The notes below the pieces were generated by a model, which was given only the letters and a program-made list of their open reading frames with translations, was not told where the DNA came from and made no database searches. Shown here piece by piece: positions 32,651-44,439 of a stretch of 64,000 nucleotides of DNA. A program made the translations under genes and the position numbers. The stretch comes from Diplolepis rosae. Its lineage: Eukaryota > Arthropoda > Insecta > Hymenoptera > Diplolepididae. The stretch is from positions 310,001-374,000 of the forward strand of contig JAPYXD010000696.1 of NCBI GenBank assembly GCA_030998225.1, written 5' to 3'. Numbering within the stretch: position 1 is the stretch's first letter; every line of letters begins with the position of its first letter.

Positions 32651-34723
32651 ATGGAAACCACCATTCTATTATTATTTCTGGCAGCAAGTGCCATGCTCAA
32701 AAACACCATCAGCCAAGGGAGCGAGACCTACCGGATCCTGCCCTTTGAGGCCAGTACCGGCCTGTACTACGAATACCAGGGCGTAATGAGGCGTAGAGTT
32801 TCCACCTGGAGGATCACCAGCTTCCTGGACACTCAGAAGCTATGCCTTGGATTGGAGGCGTATAAATCACGGCTAACTGCACTCACCGCAATGTGCCAAC
32901 CAATGCTGGTAGCTGAATGTCAACAGCTAATAAAAAGTTTCCATCTGGAAAGTAAATGGGAAGCTGCCTACAAATTACATCAAGAAATAACCCATGAGGC
33001 AGAATAACTAAACCGACGAACCGATGCCCAATTACCAGCACACTTGCCCCAGGGGCTAAGGCGACGAAGAACAACCCCAATGCTAGGATTTCTGGGGGGT
33101 ATCGTCGGCCCCGTCGCTGGCCTTCTCACATTCGACGATGGTCAGCAAATCGAGGATGAAATTAATAACCTCAACCAGGTGGCTGCTAATCTATCACACC
33201 TGGTAGGGAAACAGACTCACGTAGTACGAGCACAATTCGAGGAAATACAAGGACGATTCAACATCTACGAAGAACGTCAGAAAGAATTAAAACACCAGCT
33301 CACCGAGATCCAGAAAGGCATGTATGAGATGTCTTCTTCTGTATTCAAACTGGAATACTCTCGGGCACTTTCAAACACGCTTCACGTTCTGGAGGCAGGA
33401 CTTGATGAGCACCTTCGAGCGGCCGATCGATTGCTAGAAATTATCCATTACGCCCGTCAAGGACAGTTGCATCCCTCATTGCTGACTACAGAAAAATTGC
33501 AACCAATATATCGGGACGTTCAAGATCACGCTCCTGCATTTGCCTTTCCGGTACCAGGGCCCAAAATAAACGTTGAAGACCTCGCCCAGGGAGCAACTAC
33601 GACAATTTCCTGCAGGAATAAAACGCTCAGGGTATGCTTGGACCTTCCTCTGCTAGGAAAGACCGACTACAATCTGTACGGACTACATTCCGTACAGGTG
33701 ATCCAATCTATTATGAAAAATGGTTCGGGAAGAGCATATGTCCGCTCCGAATTTTCTCACTTAGCTATGGCGGACTCGCAACGGACTTATCTCCTGATGA
33801 AGGAAAAGGAAATGGAACAGAGCAAGGAATTAAGAGGATTCTACATGTGTCCTGAGAACCTACCAGTACGCGAAACATCTACTTATGCATCCTGTGAGAT
33901 CTCCCTATTGAACAATCCTACGGCCGAGTCGTTCCGACTATGTGAAGTCCAGGTGACCTACAGGAAACGACCCTTCTTCAAGCTTCTGGAGACTCTAGGC
34001 GGCTGGATCTACTCTTTCCTGACGAAAACTGCAGCTGAAATAACTTGTCCAGCCAGAAGGACTTCAAAAATACAGCTAAACGGAGTGGGTATCGTGCAGA
34101 TTGCCCCAGGATGCTACTTGAGGACTAGCGGATTGAGCCTACCATCACCAGGCTCAAGAGCACAGGTTTCTGTGGTTACCTACGAGCCGTACCTCCACCT
34201 GAACCTATCCGAGCTATCACCGGTCCTGCTTCAGAACAAGCAACTTTTGACTCTAACCCCAACTTCAAAGAAACAGCCTGAAGACAACCCGACTGAAGAA
34301 AGCAGGTTTGAAAATACTGACGAGACGTTGAACAAATTTGAAGACCAGCTCAACGAAATCAGTTCTCAAGAACACAGAAGAACCAAGCAGACCATCCTGA
34401 CCCACGGCTCCTACGTCGGGATAGGACTCCTCTCCATAGGTTTAATAACCTACTTTGGTCGCGCCAAACTGATAACGGCAGTGACTAATTGGAGGCCATG
34501 CCCAAAAAGAAAGGGTAAAGCCGAGGATCAACCAGCTATTCGTTTGGCTGAGGAACCAGCGGGCAATCAAGCAGCTGATTCCCATTCAGATGAATTCAGA
34601 ATAGAACAACGATGCACCACCACCGTGAATACACCTGCTCAAAAGAACAGGACCGCACCAATCAGTACCTCCACATCGAAGGCAGCTACCCGATTACCAG
34701 CACAAAGCTTGCAACCAATGTAA
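32651..34723 (+). pseudogene. env: env: errantivirus/baculovirus-F-like envelope glycoprotein, one in-frame stop
   Basis: ATG at 32651 begins with a hydrophobic signal-like segment (TILLLFLAASAM). A TAA at 33005-33007 divides the frame; the same frame is then open to 34723. Just after the stop comes a furin-type basic cluster (RRRR) and then a Gly-rich hydrophobic stretch (GFLGGIVGPVAGLL) like a fusion peptide. Heptad-like helices and a cysteine-bearing ectodomain follow. A membrane segment (SYVGIGLLSIGLITYF) lies about 90 residues before the end, with a basic cytoplasmic tail. Order and features fit insect errantivirus env, related to baculovirus F. The length is near that expected. As written this copy cannot yield the full protein. 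Confidence 0.8.
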
Positions 34724-34998
34724 AAGGAAGACGGAGGAAAAGTTAGGCTAATTTAAACCCGAATGTTGGGACGACGACATGTCGACCATAACCATTAATT
34801 GTTTTCTTTTTTTCTTCTTAATGTGATACACAAATTGAACTTAATGCTAAGCTAAGAGGGAAAATTCCATTAATTATGGATTATTATCAACGATTTAGTA
34901 ATTTTAATTGATGTTAATGGAATGTCAAAATGTTGTGTGAGGCCTTCCTTGAACCACCCCTGCTCTCGGGGACGAAAGCGCAATATTCCGGTGTGGTT
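34724..34998 (+). other. 3' untranslated region before the 3' LTR
   Basis: A purine-rich stretch AAAAGGAAGACGGAGGAAAA lies near 34721-34740. The last bases before the LTR are AATATTCCGGTGTGGTT, a variant of the motif also found at 25183 and 31331. One of these is probably the polypurine tract that primes plus-strand DNA. Confidence 0.5.
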
Positions 34999-37399
34999 TG
35001 TTACGAGCAAACCGTGAATAAAATATTAAAAATTATAATAAGTTGTAATTTCATAAAAATATTTTATTATTACCCAAGCGAAGTATTTACGCAAGACTCA
35101 AATAAGCAATAAATAGTTCATTCACGGTTCTCGTAACCTGAGCGCTTTTGCACGCTCAGCAGAGGCCGGTAAAGGGGTCGGTTCAAGGACCTAAACATAT
35201 TAAGAAAACTCAAAATTAAAACAGCAATCTCTATGCAATGGGAAAGATTGTTTATAATAATAAATAAGGTTATAGGTACATATGTGTATATGTATGATCT
35301 ATAATATTATATATATATGTATTGTATACTTTTGTTATATTATTATAGATAATATAACATGGGTTATTCATAATAACGCTAACTTGAGCGTTTAGATTTG
35401 TGTCCATGTTATAATGTGTGTGCATATATTCACGTGCCAATTATGACAAAAGATATTGGCACCTAAATGTATGCATGTAAATATATAATAAAATTAAATT
35501 AAGCAGGCATGAAGTAAGAATGGAAGAATGAATTAAAATAATGTAAATGGAATGAATGAAGATTAAGAAAAACGTGGAAGTTTAAAAATTGTAAAGAACG
35601 ATAGAAAAGAGAATGCGAGAAAACAGCGAAAGCACGTAGGTAGGATAAATAACGGAGAAAGAAGGAAAAGGAAAACGAAAAGGAAAATGCTCACACACAC
35701 GTAAGCTGGTCCCTAGTGGCTGTAAGCGCAGGTATAACCCTTGCGGTGACGTCATGACACCTTACGCCTGCCGTAAACAGCTTACGCTCGCCTGTACGCA
35801 CCGACTTTGACGGATCCTACGCATGTTAGAGACCACGCGCTAAAATCTTTGACCGCTGGTATCGATGTTATGCATACAATAGTATTCCTGAAACCACCTC
35901 AATCCATTAAATCACTGTTCCTATTATTTATTATACCTAAAGCTTGAGTAGCTGAAAAATTGTCGGCCAGTGAGTAATACATTACCAACAGAATCTGAAC
36001 CAACAGAATCTGAACCAACATTTTTCTGAAAATATGAAAAATCGAAAAGGTGTCAGATTCCAAAAAATTCTAAAGGTCAATCTAAAATCCTGATATTGAC
36101 CTACGACTTGTTAAAATTCTGGAATAATCCAGAAATTATCATTAACTAATAAAATACCAAGTCAACAAAAATTCTCACTTGGCAATAGACATGAAGAATT
36201 TCAAAACTACCAAGTATTTAGGTCTTCAATATTTCCAAATTCTTTCTCAGCAAAAATTCCTCTTCACAGAAATCACGCCACATAGAAATATTTCCAAGTC
36301 ATCACTATTCCCCACCTGTATGACATCGATACAATTCCATAAAAATCAATCAATTTGAAATCAAAAACGCAGTCTGACGAGTTTCTTACTCCGGGTAAGA
36401 ACTCTAAAAAGCAAGACACGGTTCTTTGCATTCGCCCGTCCGCGGTTCGGAACAAGTAAGTCCTATCACCTGGATAGTTGACCTAGATTCGTGAAAAGAC
36501 CTAGCCAGGGCCACAAATTGGGGATTTTACCTGGGCGGACGTAAATACTTCTAAAATCTTTCCTCCGACGAAAGCCGTTCACGGGGTTGTCGCGCTAAAA
36601 AATTATACAAGTAAAATTTTTTATCACTACGCTTCTGAAATAATATTTTGAGTGCGTCGGTGGTCAGTTAGCCGCGAGAGTTAACTGTGCGTGTACAGCC
36701 TGGCGTTGAAAAACAAAGTTCCGAAAAATAATCCTGTCGTCGAATCTCAAAACGACGAGAAGATATTTTTCGAGAAGCCACATTAAGGTTATAAACGATT
36801 AAAAGTGGAGAAAGAACACAATTTAAAAGTACTGTTTTCTTTCTGGTTCGAAACCATCCATCTTTTAATTTTTATAAAATTAACAAGGCAAAAGTGTCGA
36901 GAATTCGTGTGTGTGCGTTAATTGCAAACACGTGCAATCGGTGAAAAATGAACAAGAGTGACTAGTTTTAGTCACGCATCACAGAATTTTTAAAAGCCCA
37001 GTTGAGTCAGAAAATCAAGGGTGACATCGAAGACAGCCTTCTTCTCCAACCCTTGTCCTACCAACTGGTAGAGTTAACTACAAATATCGGTAAGCTGTAT
37101 CGTTCTCAATTTATAATATTTTATTTGAATATAGAAGCAAAATCTCCTGATTGAGCCTTTCCGAAATTTAGTAGATATTTTCTTTTCATCGAAATTCTAG
37201 CATTTTATATTCCTTTCTAGTAGCCAGTAGAGAAAGTAAGGATTCCGAAAACGATCCTACTTAAAAATAAAAAAAGGGACACAAAAGTGTCCAACAGTTT
37301 GTGAAGCCTCCGCGTACACTTTTTCATCTTTTAAATAAATATTAATTTATTATTTATAATATTTAATTATTTATTTATCCCTACCACCCGTACGTAACA
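34999..37399 (+). repeat. 3' LTR (2401 bp)
   Basis: Same ends and sequence as the 5' LTR, with a shorter (AT)n tract near 35310 and an extra TTATTTAA-like insertion near 37366. A CRE-like TGACGTCA is at 35747-35754. Confidence 0.9.
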
Positions 37400-37404
37400 G
37401 CAAG

Positions 37405-39344
37405 ATTAAATTTTGAGTACAATTTTCAATTAATGAATGTTTAAAGAATTGAGTGAAAGCATCAATTAAAAAATATTTTTACTTTATAAATTTGATTAAG
37501 TGCAGTAATAAGAAAATTTTGACTTTCTATAAAGCATTTCATTTATCTGATTAAAAGTCTGTGCATACGTCACTAAAACGTAAGATTAAAAAACTTTAAA
37601 CTGCTTTTACCATCAATCTATGAATGTGGATTTTAAACCGTAATTTAATGTGTCTTATTTTTTTTTGATAAAATATTTTTAACATAATTTTTTGCTTAAA
37701 GTAGCCGATTTACTCGATTAAAAATTGGTCAACTTGTATATTTCAAAATTCTGTAATAAAAGTATTTTCATATTATGTTTTTGTATCCTATGCGTAGAAT
37801 TTTAATTTTAAAATTGAGATTTCTCACAAAGAAGAAAGATTGTCTTATTAAAGCAGTTTATTCCCAGAAATTAAAAATCATTTACTTAATATTTCGATTC
37901 CAAACATTGAATATTTATTGACTTTGAATAAAACAGAAATAAAATTTTTATGAAGTTTTAAAATCTTTTTACAATGTTACGAATTGGGCCGAATTTATAA
38001 TTACGAAATCTTTCATTAGAAAAAGAAAAAGTCACTCACATGAAATAAACTTCTGTAAGAATTATCAAGATTGAAGAGATGTTAAAATATTTGAAAAATA
38101 ATGCAATTGTAAAATTGCAATTTATATCAATATTTGACAAATTTTTAGCTTTCTCAATCAAAGCATTATCCGGAAATTTTTAGTTCCTATAAAAAGATGG
38201 AATATTTATCAATTTCTTGAATGTTCATACATTAGAAAAATATCGAATTAGAGAATTATATGCAAAGTATTTTCCATTAAGAAGACATAAACATGACATA
38301 ATTAGTTTTATATCTACATTTTCAGCTTAATTTTTTGTGGCTTAAGCACACATTTTGAATTAGAAATACAAAAATGCTCTACAGAGTTGAAGTATTTCCT
38401 GAATCAATTATTATTGATCCTGAATTCTATTGGAAAATTTGTTGTTTACTGTTCAAATCTTACTACGATTTCAGACGGACAGACAAATTAAGAACTACAA
38501 AATATTTCATCCAAAAGATTGCACTCCTCCATAAAATCTTGTCAAATTGTAACAAGATTTGAACACTTCGAACGAACATTTTTATGTAAAATTTAAAGTT
38601 GATTGATATTTATATGTTAATATGGAAATACCAATAAACACATATTTTAGCTTTTTAATTTATCTACTGCTATTAGACAATTTTCCATTTCCGTAGAGAT
38701 TTTAAGTTTTGGAATGAAAAGTTTGTGCTTAGGCTACAAAAATGTGAGATGAAAATATTTCTAACATATAACTGAAAATATAAATTATGAACTTGAATTT
38801 TATGTTCATTTTATCTTGATAGAAAATATTGTTCTAATTGAAAAATTGTTAAATGTACAAAATCAGTAAGAAGTATATAAATTTGAATGGAAAATTATAT
38901 ATTGATTCAAATTTTATACATTTATTGTCACTAAATTTCACTGAAAGTTTATTTTTGAAGTGTTGAAATCCTCATGAAATTTTCCAAGATCATACTGATG
39001 TTTATTTCATGCAGACTTTCTTCAAGAAATTGAAGAAAAGTGTTATTTTTTGAACTATATACTTCGTAAATTCAAATTCGTCGTCTGCTTCGCGCCTCTT
39101 TTGCACGTACTCGAGAAAAATACAATTCTTAATTTCGACTCGATAAACGAAAGCGTGAAATCTAAAAATAACTTGAAAACTCAAGCATTGTAACGAAGTC
39201 CGTCTTCGTGCACCTTCGGCTTTACATGAAGCTGGTGACCGCAGCGTGTAGCAGAGCCGACACACTGACACGCCACGTTTGCATGTGTTTCTCCCAGATG
39301 GGAACGTGGTGGGGGCCGAAAAATACCACGTTCTGGAGACACTG
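37405..39344 (-). repeat. hAT right terminal inverted repeat, outer part
   Basis: Inverted copy of 12157 to about 14020. It contains the same 89-codon frame (39002-39271, minus) and a segment of about 70 bp near 38140-38210 that the left arm lacks. Ends at the GATCATCT duplication. Confidence 0.85.
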
Positions 39345-40351
39345 GATCATCTACAATTTTTTACATTGTCAATGCAAACATAATTACTTCTTATCCATGT
39401 CAATAAGAAATTTAGAAACCCATGAATTAGTCTTCTTCGGAGTAAAATTGTACACTAACAAAGTTATTTTTGGTATATCAATCGGACTATTACATAAAGG
39501 CAGCCCAACACTTCTCGAGATTTCTCATTATTAAAAAGTAATACTTGAAAATATTACGACACAATTGTGAAAATCATCTCATTAAAATGAAGTACTAGTA
39601 TGAAAAATTGGAAAGGTTTAAAGATATTTTATATTTTACTACTGTGTTCGAATAGATAAGAAAATTTATTGTACCTCAATGTGCGAAATGAAACATTTAG
39701 GAATTTCCGCTTTCGTCAAAGTGACGGGTCTGTTCTCAATTTGTAGCTTTTTTATAGTTTTGATACCGAAGGGTAACAAAAGTAAGGCTAATAAGCTGTC
39801 GTGGGTGCCTAAAAAGCAATCAAAGACGTAATCATAAATCTTTATAATATTTAAAAGATCTTTGTAGAATAAATTAACAAGGAAAATAATAAAATTCAGA
39901 CCTACGTTAATCAACTGCTCATGAAGGTCAAAGAATAGTATAGTACTATAAAATAGATTAAACTATTCTAAATGTTTAATGTTTTCCTCAATTTAAATTG
40001 AGGAAAATACACACTTTACCTGTAAGAAAAATTAATAATTAATAATGGGTTAAGATTTCCTTTTAATATGTAAAAGTAAAAAACGTTTTTCTAACCAACA
40101 TAATTCCAAGGGGATAACTCAAGCATGGGAAACCTCTGAAATATGTTTCTAATGTAGGAGTTTTAATTTTTTTCCCTTTTTGTGATAATAGCTTCATGCG
40201 CTCTCGGAATGTCTCTTCCCACTGTTTTGTAATTTCGACTATTGAATGATGTGTAATACTTTATGGCAGAAATACAATAATCATTTTTCAGATTATGATA
40301 AGTCTCCACACAGAATTTTAAATGATATTGTTAATTTTCCATGTGAATTTA

Positions 40352-41643
40352 TTGGATCTATAACTTAATTCGTGCGGTTTGCTAAGCAATGGCATAACTT
40401 GATTATTATTCCATCGTTTCAATATTCCGAACATGCGTTGGAAAGCTACTGTCATTGTGCGTCTATTTCATTATATGTCGTTTATTTGAAGCGTAAACAA
40501 CAATCATTTTTTCTCACTCAAATATGTCGAAATTGGTGCCTGAAAAAGTGTTTTTGTGGGGAATTCTTCATTACTTTAATATGAAGAAAACTGCTGCCGA
40601 AAGTCATCGTATTTTGGTGGAAGTGTATGATGAACATACTCTAGCTGAGCGAACGTGCAAAAGGTGGTTTGCACGATTTAAAAGTGGTAATTTTGGCTTG
40701 GAAGACGAAGAACGTCCTGGGTAGCCAAAAAAGTTTGAAGATGAATAACTAGAAGCATTACTCGATGAAGATTGTTGCCAAACACAAGAAGAGCTCGAAG
40801 AATCTTTGGGAGTCACTCAAACAGCCATTTCAAAACGTTTAAAAGCAGCCGGATACATTCTAAAGCAAGGAAATTGGGTTCCACATGAACTCAAGCCGAG
40901 AGACATTGAAAGGCGGTTTTGCATGTCCGAAATGCTGCTAGAACGCCACAAAAAGAAGTCATTTTCTCATCGGATTGTTACTGGTGATGGAAAATGGAAA
41001 ATCAAATGGAAATTACGACAACCCCAAGCGCGAAAAATCATATGTGAAACCCGACCAACTAGCCAAATCAACGGCAAAGCCGAATATCCATGGCGCGAAG
41101 GTAATGCTCTGTTTTTGATGGGATCAGAAGGGTGTGTTGTATTATGAGCTGCTAAAACCGGCTGAAACCATCAATGGAGAACGCTACTGAACACAATTAA
41201 CCCGTTTGAAGAGAGCAATAGCCGAAAAACGTCCGGAATATGCGACCAAACACGAGGCAATAATTTTCCATCTTGACAACGCTCGGCCGCATATTGCTAT
41301 TCCGGTTCAGAACTATTTGGAAAACAGTGGATGGGAAGTTTTATCGCACCCGCCTTATAGCCCAGACCTTGCCCCTTCTGACTACCATCTTTTCCGGTCG
41401 ATGCAGAACGCCCTCACTGGAATACGGTTCACATCAGAACAGGGTATCAAAAATTGGCTTGATTCATTTTTGGCCGCAAGCCGGCGCAGTTCTTTTGGGA
41501 TGGAATCCAAAAATCGCCAGAAAGATGGGAAAAAGTCATAGATTCAGATGGTCAATACTTTGAATAATACTATTGTACATGTTTTTCTTAAATAAACGTT
41601 AAAATTTTGAAAAAAAACCGCACGAATTAAGTTATAGATCCAA
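40352..41643 (+). mobile_element. Full-length mariner, 1292 bp
   Basis: 29-bp terminal inverted repeats start TTGGATCTATAACTTAATTC and are flanked by TA (40350-40351 and 41644-41645). Length and TIR match canonical mariners. The transposase lies on the plus strand. Confidence 0.9.
40524..41541 (+). pseudogene. mariner transposase, DD34D type, broken
   Basis: It starts MSKLVPEKVFLWGILHYFNM with the N-terminal helix-turn-helix (ERTCKRWFARFKSGNFGLED, then RPG followed by a stop). The second HTH region is at about 40806 (GVTQTAISKRLKAAGYIL). The first catalytic Asp is in VTGDGKWKIK, where most relatives have DEKW. The second is in FHLDNARPHIAI and the third in YSPDLAPSDYHLF. Stops at 40722-40724, near 40747 and in the 41147 region, plus frameshifts near 41145, break it. 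The coding length agrees with the usual ~345 residues. Confidence 0.85.
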
Positions 41644-42400
41644 TAATATTTAACTTATTGTACTTATAATTAAATGGATCTTCACTAATCTTGTCATAAA
41701 TTACCATTTCTTTAAGCATTGCATGATCAACAGATTCTGTTTTCTGGTACTTGCCCAAAATAATCCGCCCTTTTAAAGAAGCTTCCAAAAAGTGAAACAA
41801 GTTGTTTCCTTTAAAAATAAAATTATCTAAAAATATGTACAATATTTTGATATTTTAATAAGTGATAAATAAGAGATAATAATTTAATGACCTGACGATT
41901 CTGGATCAGCTTGTGTTTCAGAAGAAGCAAGTTACACTAAATGATTCATTTCCAGTGAATTCCGAGTTAATGGTACATTAGTCAGATCTTTCAATTGTGG
42001 AATATTAATTGATGTATTTGATACTTTGTTTTCAATACTTTCGTGAGTGTTTTTTGACAAATAATTTTTTTTATACTATCGTCCGCAAAATCAAACTCCA
42101 TTTCCTCTACTGAATAATTCAAAATATACATAACGTTCATGTTTGAAAAATTTTAAGATTGTAAGCTTCAATATATGCACAAGGCATTCAATCCTATAAT
42201 GAATATAATAACGCGCCATCTATTTCTTAAACCTCTTCGCTTGTAATAAAGCGGTAAAGTCACTATTTTTGTTTAAGGAATTTTTAGGTTACATCTAATA
42301 AACATACTCACAAACCTTACAATCAAGTTGAAATAAAATTGTATACTTACGTTTAGATACTCCTTCCAACTCCTCAAAATGCTTTTTAAATAAAAATATC

Positions 42401-42750
42401 AATCAGTGTATCATTATATTACTATATACTCATAGAAATATGACGTTTAAAGAAACTGTCTTCACTAAAAATGATATTGCACGAATTCGAAAATAATTTC
42501 CTATTTGTATATAAGAACAACGCGTTCCCTTGTCACTGGTGTATCATGGGTACCGAAAAAAAGACAGCACTTATACTATGCTGCTCGGAGAGCGCTTGTG
42601 CAGATCGAGTGCATCTGTTGTGCGGAAAGGGGGCATCGGCTGCCCCGAACTGAGGTATAAGATTTGCCATGGCGTTTAGCGCTGCTACTGTCCCTATAGG
42701 TGCAACCGGGGCACCGAAATTTTTTCAGTATATGGTTTCCGTTATAATTT
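42401..42750. other. Unassigned sequence
   Basis: A GC-richer patch (about 42570-42715, with GGTGCAACCGGGGCACCG) sits among AT-rich DNA. The small frame 42471-42653 has no recognised motif. Confidence 0.3.
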
Positions 42751-43105
42751 TGCCAAATCCCTCGAATGTGGCTGAATGAAGATTACTAGCATTGCGCCAT
42801 CCCTCTTCATTTATCTCTTGCTGGATTTTTTCTATTGCACTCGAATGGTATGGCGATTAACAATCTTTGTGATAAAATAAGTCGATCGGATTTTTGACAG
42901 CGCTTTTCATCCAGGTATCGTTAAGGGTTTCTGCTAGTGAAATGACTTTGTCACGCGTATCTTTAAATGAACACAAAATGTGGTAAATTTGCTGACGAAC
43001 AACACGCCTTTCATTCTTAGAACAAAAAATGCAGACAACTCGCAATTCACCTTTTAGACGTAAGTTTCCTGTTGAGTCAATCGAATTAGATTTGTGTCGT
43101 AGCCT
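42751..43105 (-). pseudogene. Fragment of a Cys/His zinc-domain protein, unknown family
   Basis: The minus frame near 42857-43100 reads LKGELRVVCIFCSKNERR and ends in NPIDLFYHKDC. The C-x2-C with a distant YH-x2-C recalls a zinc domain found at the N-terminus of multicopy insect proteins. After a stop the same reading continues as IQQEINEEGWRNASNLHSA. It is cut by GC-rich DNA near 43105. Confidence 0.35.
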
Positions 43106-44030
43106 GGTTCCCCTCGGGGGGCGCGTTCTCCTTAAAATCTCGTCCGGACGGCTCGTCGGTCGGACAATGTTTAGTCACGATCTTTTAGGGAGGGGCGGGC
43201 TCGGCGGTATCTGAGTTTTGGCGCCCCACCTTCGGAGCCTCACCCATGGCGGTATCCAGGGGGCCGAGGGTACTCGTGTATCGGTCGGTAGGTCGGTAAA
43301 TCTGTCCGGTGAGGCGGTTGGGTTACGATGCCCTGAAGAGGACCAGGGTGGGGCGTGATCAGACGCGCCTGATATCACACACCGCCTCCTCGCCCCATAG
43401 CCAATGGCTATTGCTCTTGGTCAAGGGATGAGCTGGTTCGCCGGTGTTTTTATAATTTCATACGGTCGGGTAGGTTTGGGTAGGTTCGGGTATGGTACTG
43501 GTGCGGCGGGGATGTTCGGGTATGTTCGGGTATGTCTTGTGGACCAAGTATTCATCTGAGCGACGCCCAGTCAGGGGCACCTGACGCTGATCTTCAGCCC
43601 ATGTCGAAGGCCGGCCATTGGGGCCATCATTCGTCGGCGTTTGACGTAATAGCACCAGGTCAGGAATTCAATGACCACCCGGGTAGAACTTTATCAGGGG
43701 AACCTGACGTCGATCTCTACGCTTCACCGAGGACCAATCATAGGAGGCACGCATTCATTGGTACTCATCGTGGGTACGGCTACGCCTGTACCGCCGGTCA
43801 ACACCTTTCTTCGCCTGGAGTAACACCCATTCAGGGGCACCTGACGCTGGGTGTCAGCTCCCACCGAGAAGTGACCATCGGGGCACCCATCGATTTACCT
43901 GATTCCGATTTCGGCGAACTCTTTTATTTTTATGCTGGTCCTACTGTTACTGACATCTGTGCCAAATTTCATGTTAATGTCATTATTTGTTACATAGCTA
44001 CGCTTGTGTTTTCTAAACGTCAATCAAATA
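43106..44030. repeat. GC-rich block with ~133-bp imperfect tandem repeats
   Basis: TCAGGGGCACCTGACG-like motifs recur at about 43567, 43697 and 43833, each followed by a CTC/CAGC and CATNGGGGC-type segment, so the unit is about 133 bp. Upstream (43461-43540), GGGTAGGTTTGGGTAGG and repeated TTCGGGTATG units form a short tandem array. The 43532-44068 frame (178 codons) runs through the repeats and shows no recognised domain. Confidence 0.5.
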
Positions 44031-44039
44031 AAAAAATTA

Positions 44040-44417
44040 GTGCACAAAAATCGTCGATTGACAATTAGAGACCTTGCTGACACTATTGGAATTTCAAGAG
44101 GATCACTCAACACCGTTCCAAAGACATTTTGAGCAGACGACTCGTGGTTTTTGCATCACGATAATGCGCCGTCTCACACTGCACTCGTTCTTCGTGACCA
44201 TTTTGCCAAAAACTCAACGCATATCGTTCCGCAACAACTATATTCGCCTGATTTGGTTTCGTGTAACTTCTGCCTATTCCCCAAACTCAAGAGACCACTC
44301 CGAGGACACCGTTTTGACCCGATTGAAGAGATACAAGCCGAATCGAAGAAGGCTTTGAAGGCAATTACGGAAATCGAATTTAACAATTGTTTCGACGATA
44401 GTACCGTAGTAGCATAG
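44040..44417 (+). pseudogene. mariner transposase remnant with internal deletion
   Basis: RRLTIRDLADTIGISRGSLN (about 44047-44110), a helix-turn-helix, is followed within about 15 residues by HHDNAPSHTALVLRDHFAK (44151 onward), the second catalytic Asp block. YSPDLVSCNFCLFPKLKRPL then follows, the third catalytic block with Asn in place of Asp (SCNF for PCDF). The first Asp region is deleted. Confidence 0.75.
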
Positions 44418-44439
44418 GACTCTACTGGGACGAGGCTAG

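Larger units (their letters stand above)
19672..37399 (+). mobile_element. 17.7-kb env-bearing Ty3/gypsy-type LTR retrotransposon with two RNase H domains
   Basis: LTRs at 19672-22094 and 34999-37399 start TGTTACG and end CGTAACA. The element is flanked by a 5-bp duplication GCAAG (19667-19671 and 37400-37404). The internal order is leader with repeats, ORF0, gag, pol (protease, RT, RNase H, second RNase H), integrase, env. This is an errantivirus-like layout with two additions, ORF0 and the second RNase H. Several ORFs are broken. It sits inside the right arm of the hAT element, so it arrived later than hAT. Confidence 0.9.
12157..39344 (+). mobile_element. hAT transposon with giant terminal inverted repeats, carrying nested insertions
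   Basis: The outer ends are CAGTGTCTCCAGAACGTGG at 12157 and its inverse ending at 39344. Each is flanked by the same 8 bp, GATCATCT (12149-12156 and 39345-39352), the duplication size of hAT elements. Terminal repeats of about 2.46 kb run from 12157 to 14613, and inverted from 18932 to 19671 continuing at 37405-39344. The right arm was split by the LTR element at 19672-37399. Subtracting that insertion leaves an element of about 9.4 kb. The transposase is at 15688-17917. The ends fold locally: CCAGAACGTGG pairs with a nearby CCACGTTCC segment. Confidence 0.85.
39660..42400 (-). pseudogene. Decayed intron-bearing ORF of unknown family, split by a mariner
   Basis: Minus-strand coding-like blocks occur in order. 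About 42360-42400 reads KHFEELEGVSK and is followed by GTAAGT (donor-like). About 41880-42120 contains MEFDFADDSIKK. 41627-41842 contains LKGRIILGKYQKTESVDHAM. Below the mariner, about 40080-40260 reads TKQWEETFRERMKLLSQK and ETYFRGFPCLSYPLG. 39666-39914 follows an acceptor-like TTTTTCTTACAG. The pattern WxxTFxxRxxLL followed by YF-FP-L resembles uncharacterised multicopy insect proteins, but I cannot name them. Stops and frame changes between blocks indicate a dead copy. The blocks continue on both sides of the mariner, so the mariner came later. Confidence 0.35.

Noticed and set aside
43461..43540. Telomere-like repeat (GGGTAGG/TTCGGGTATG)
   Set aside because: Units are irregular and do not match the TTAGG or other known insect telomere repeats.
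43532..44068. 178-codon plus-strand ORF
   Set aside because: It runs through GC-rich tandem repeats without any recognisable domain; open frame is expected by composition.
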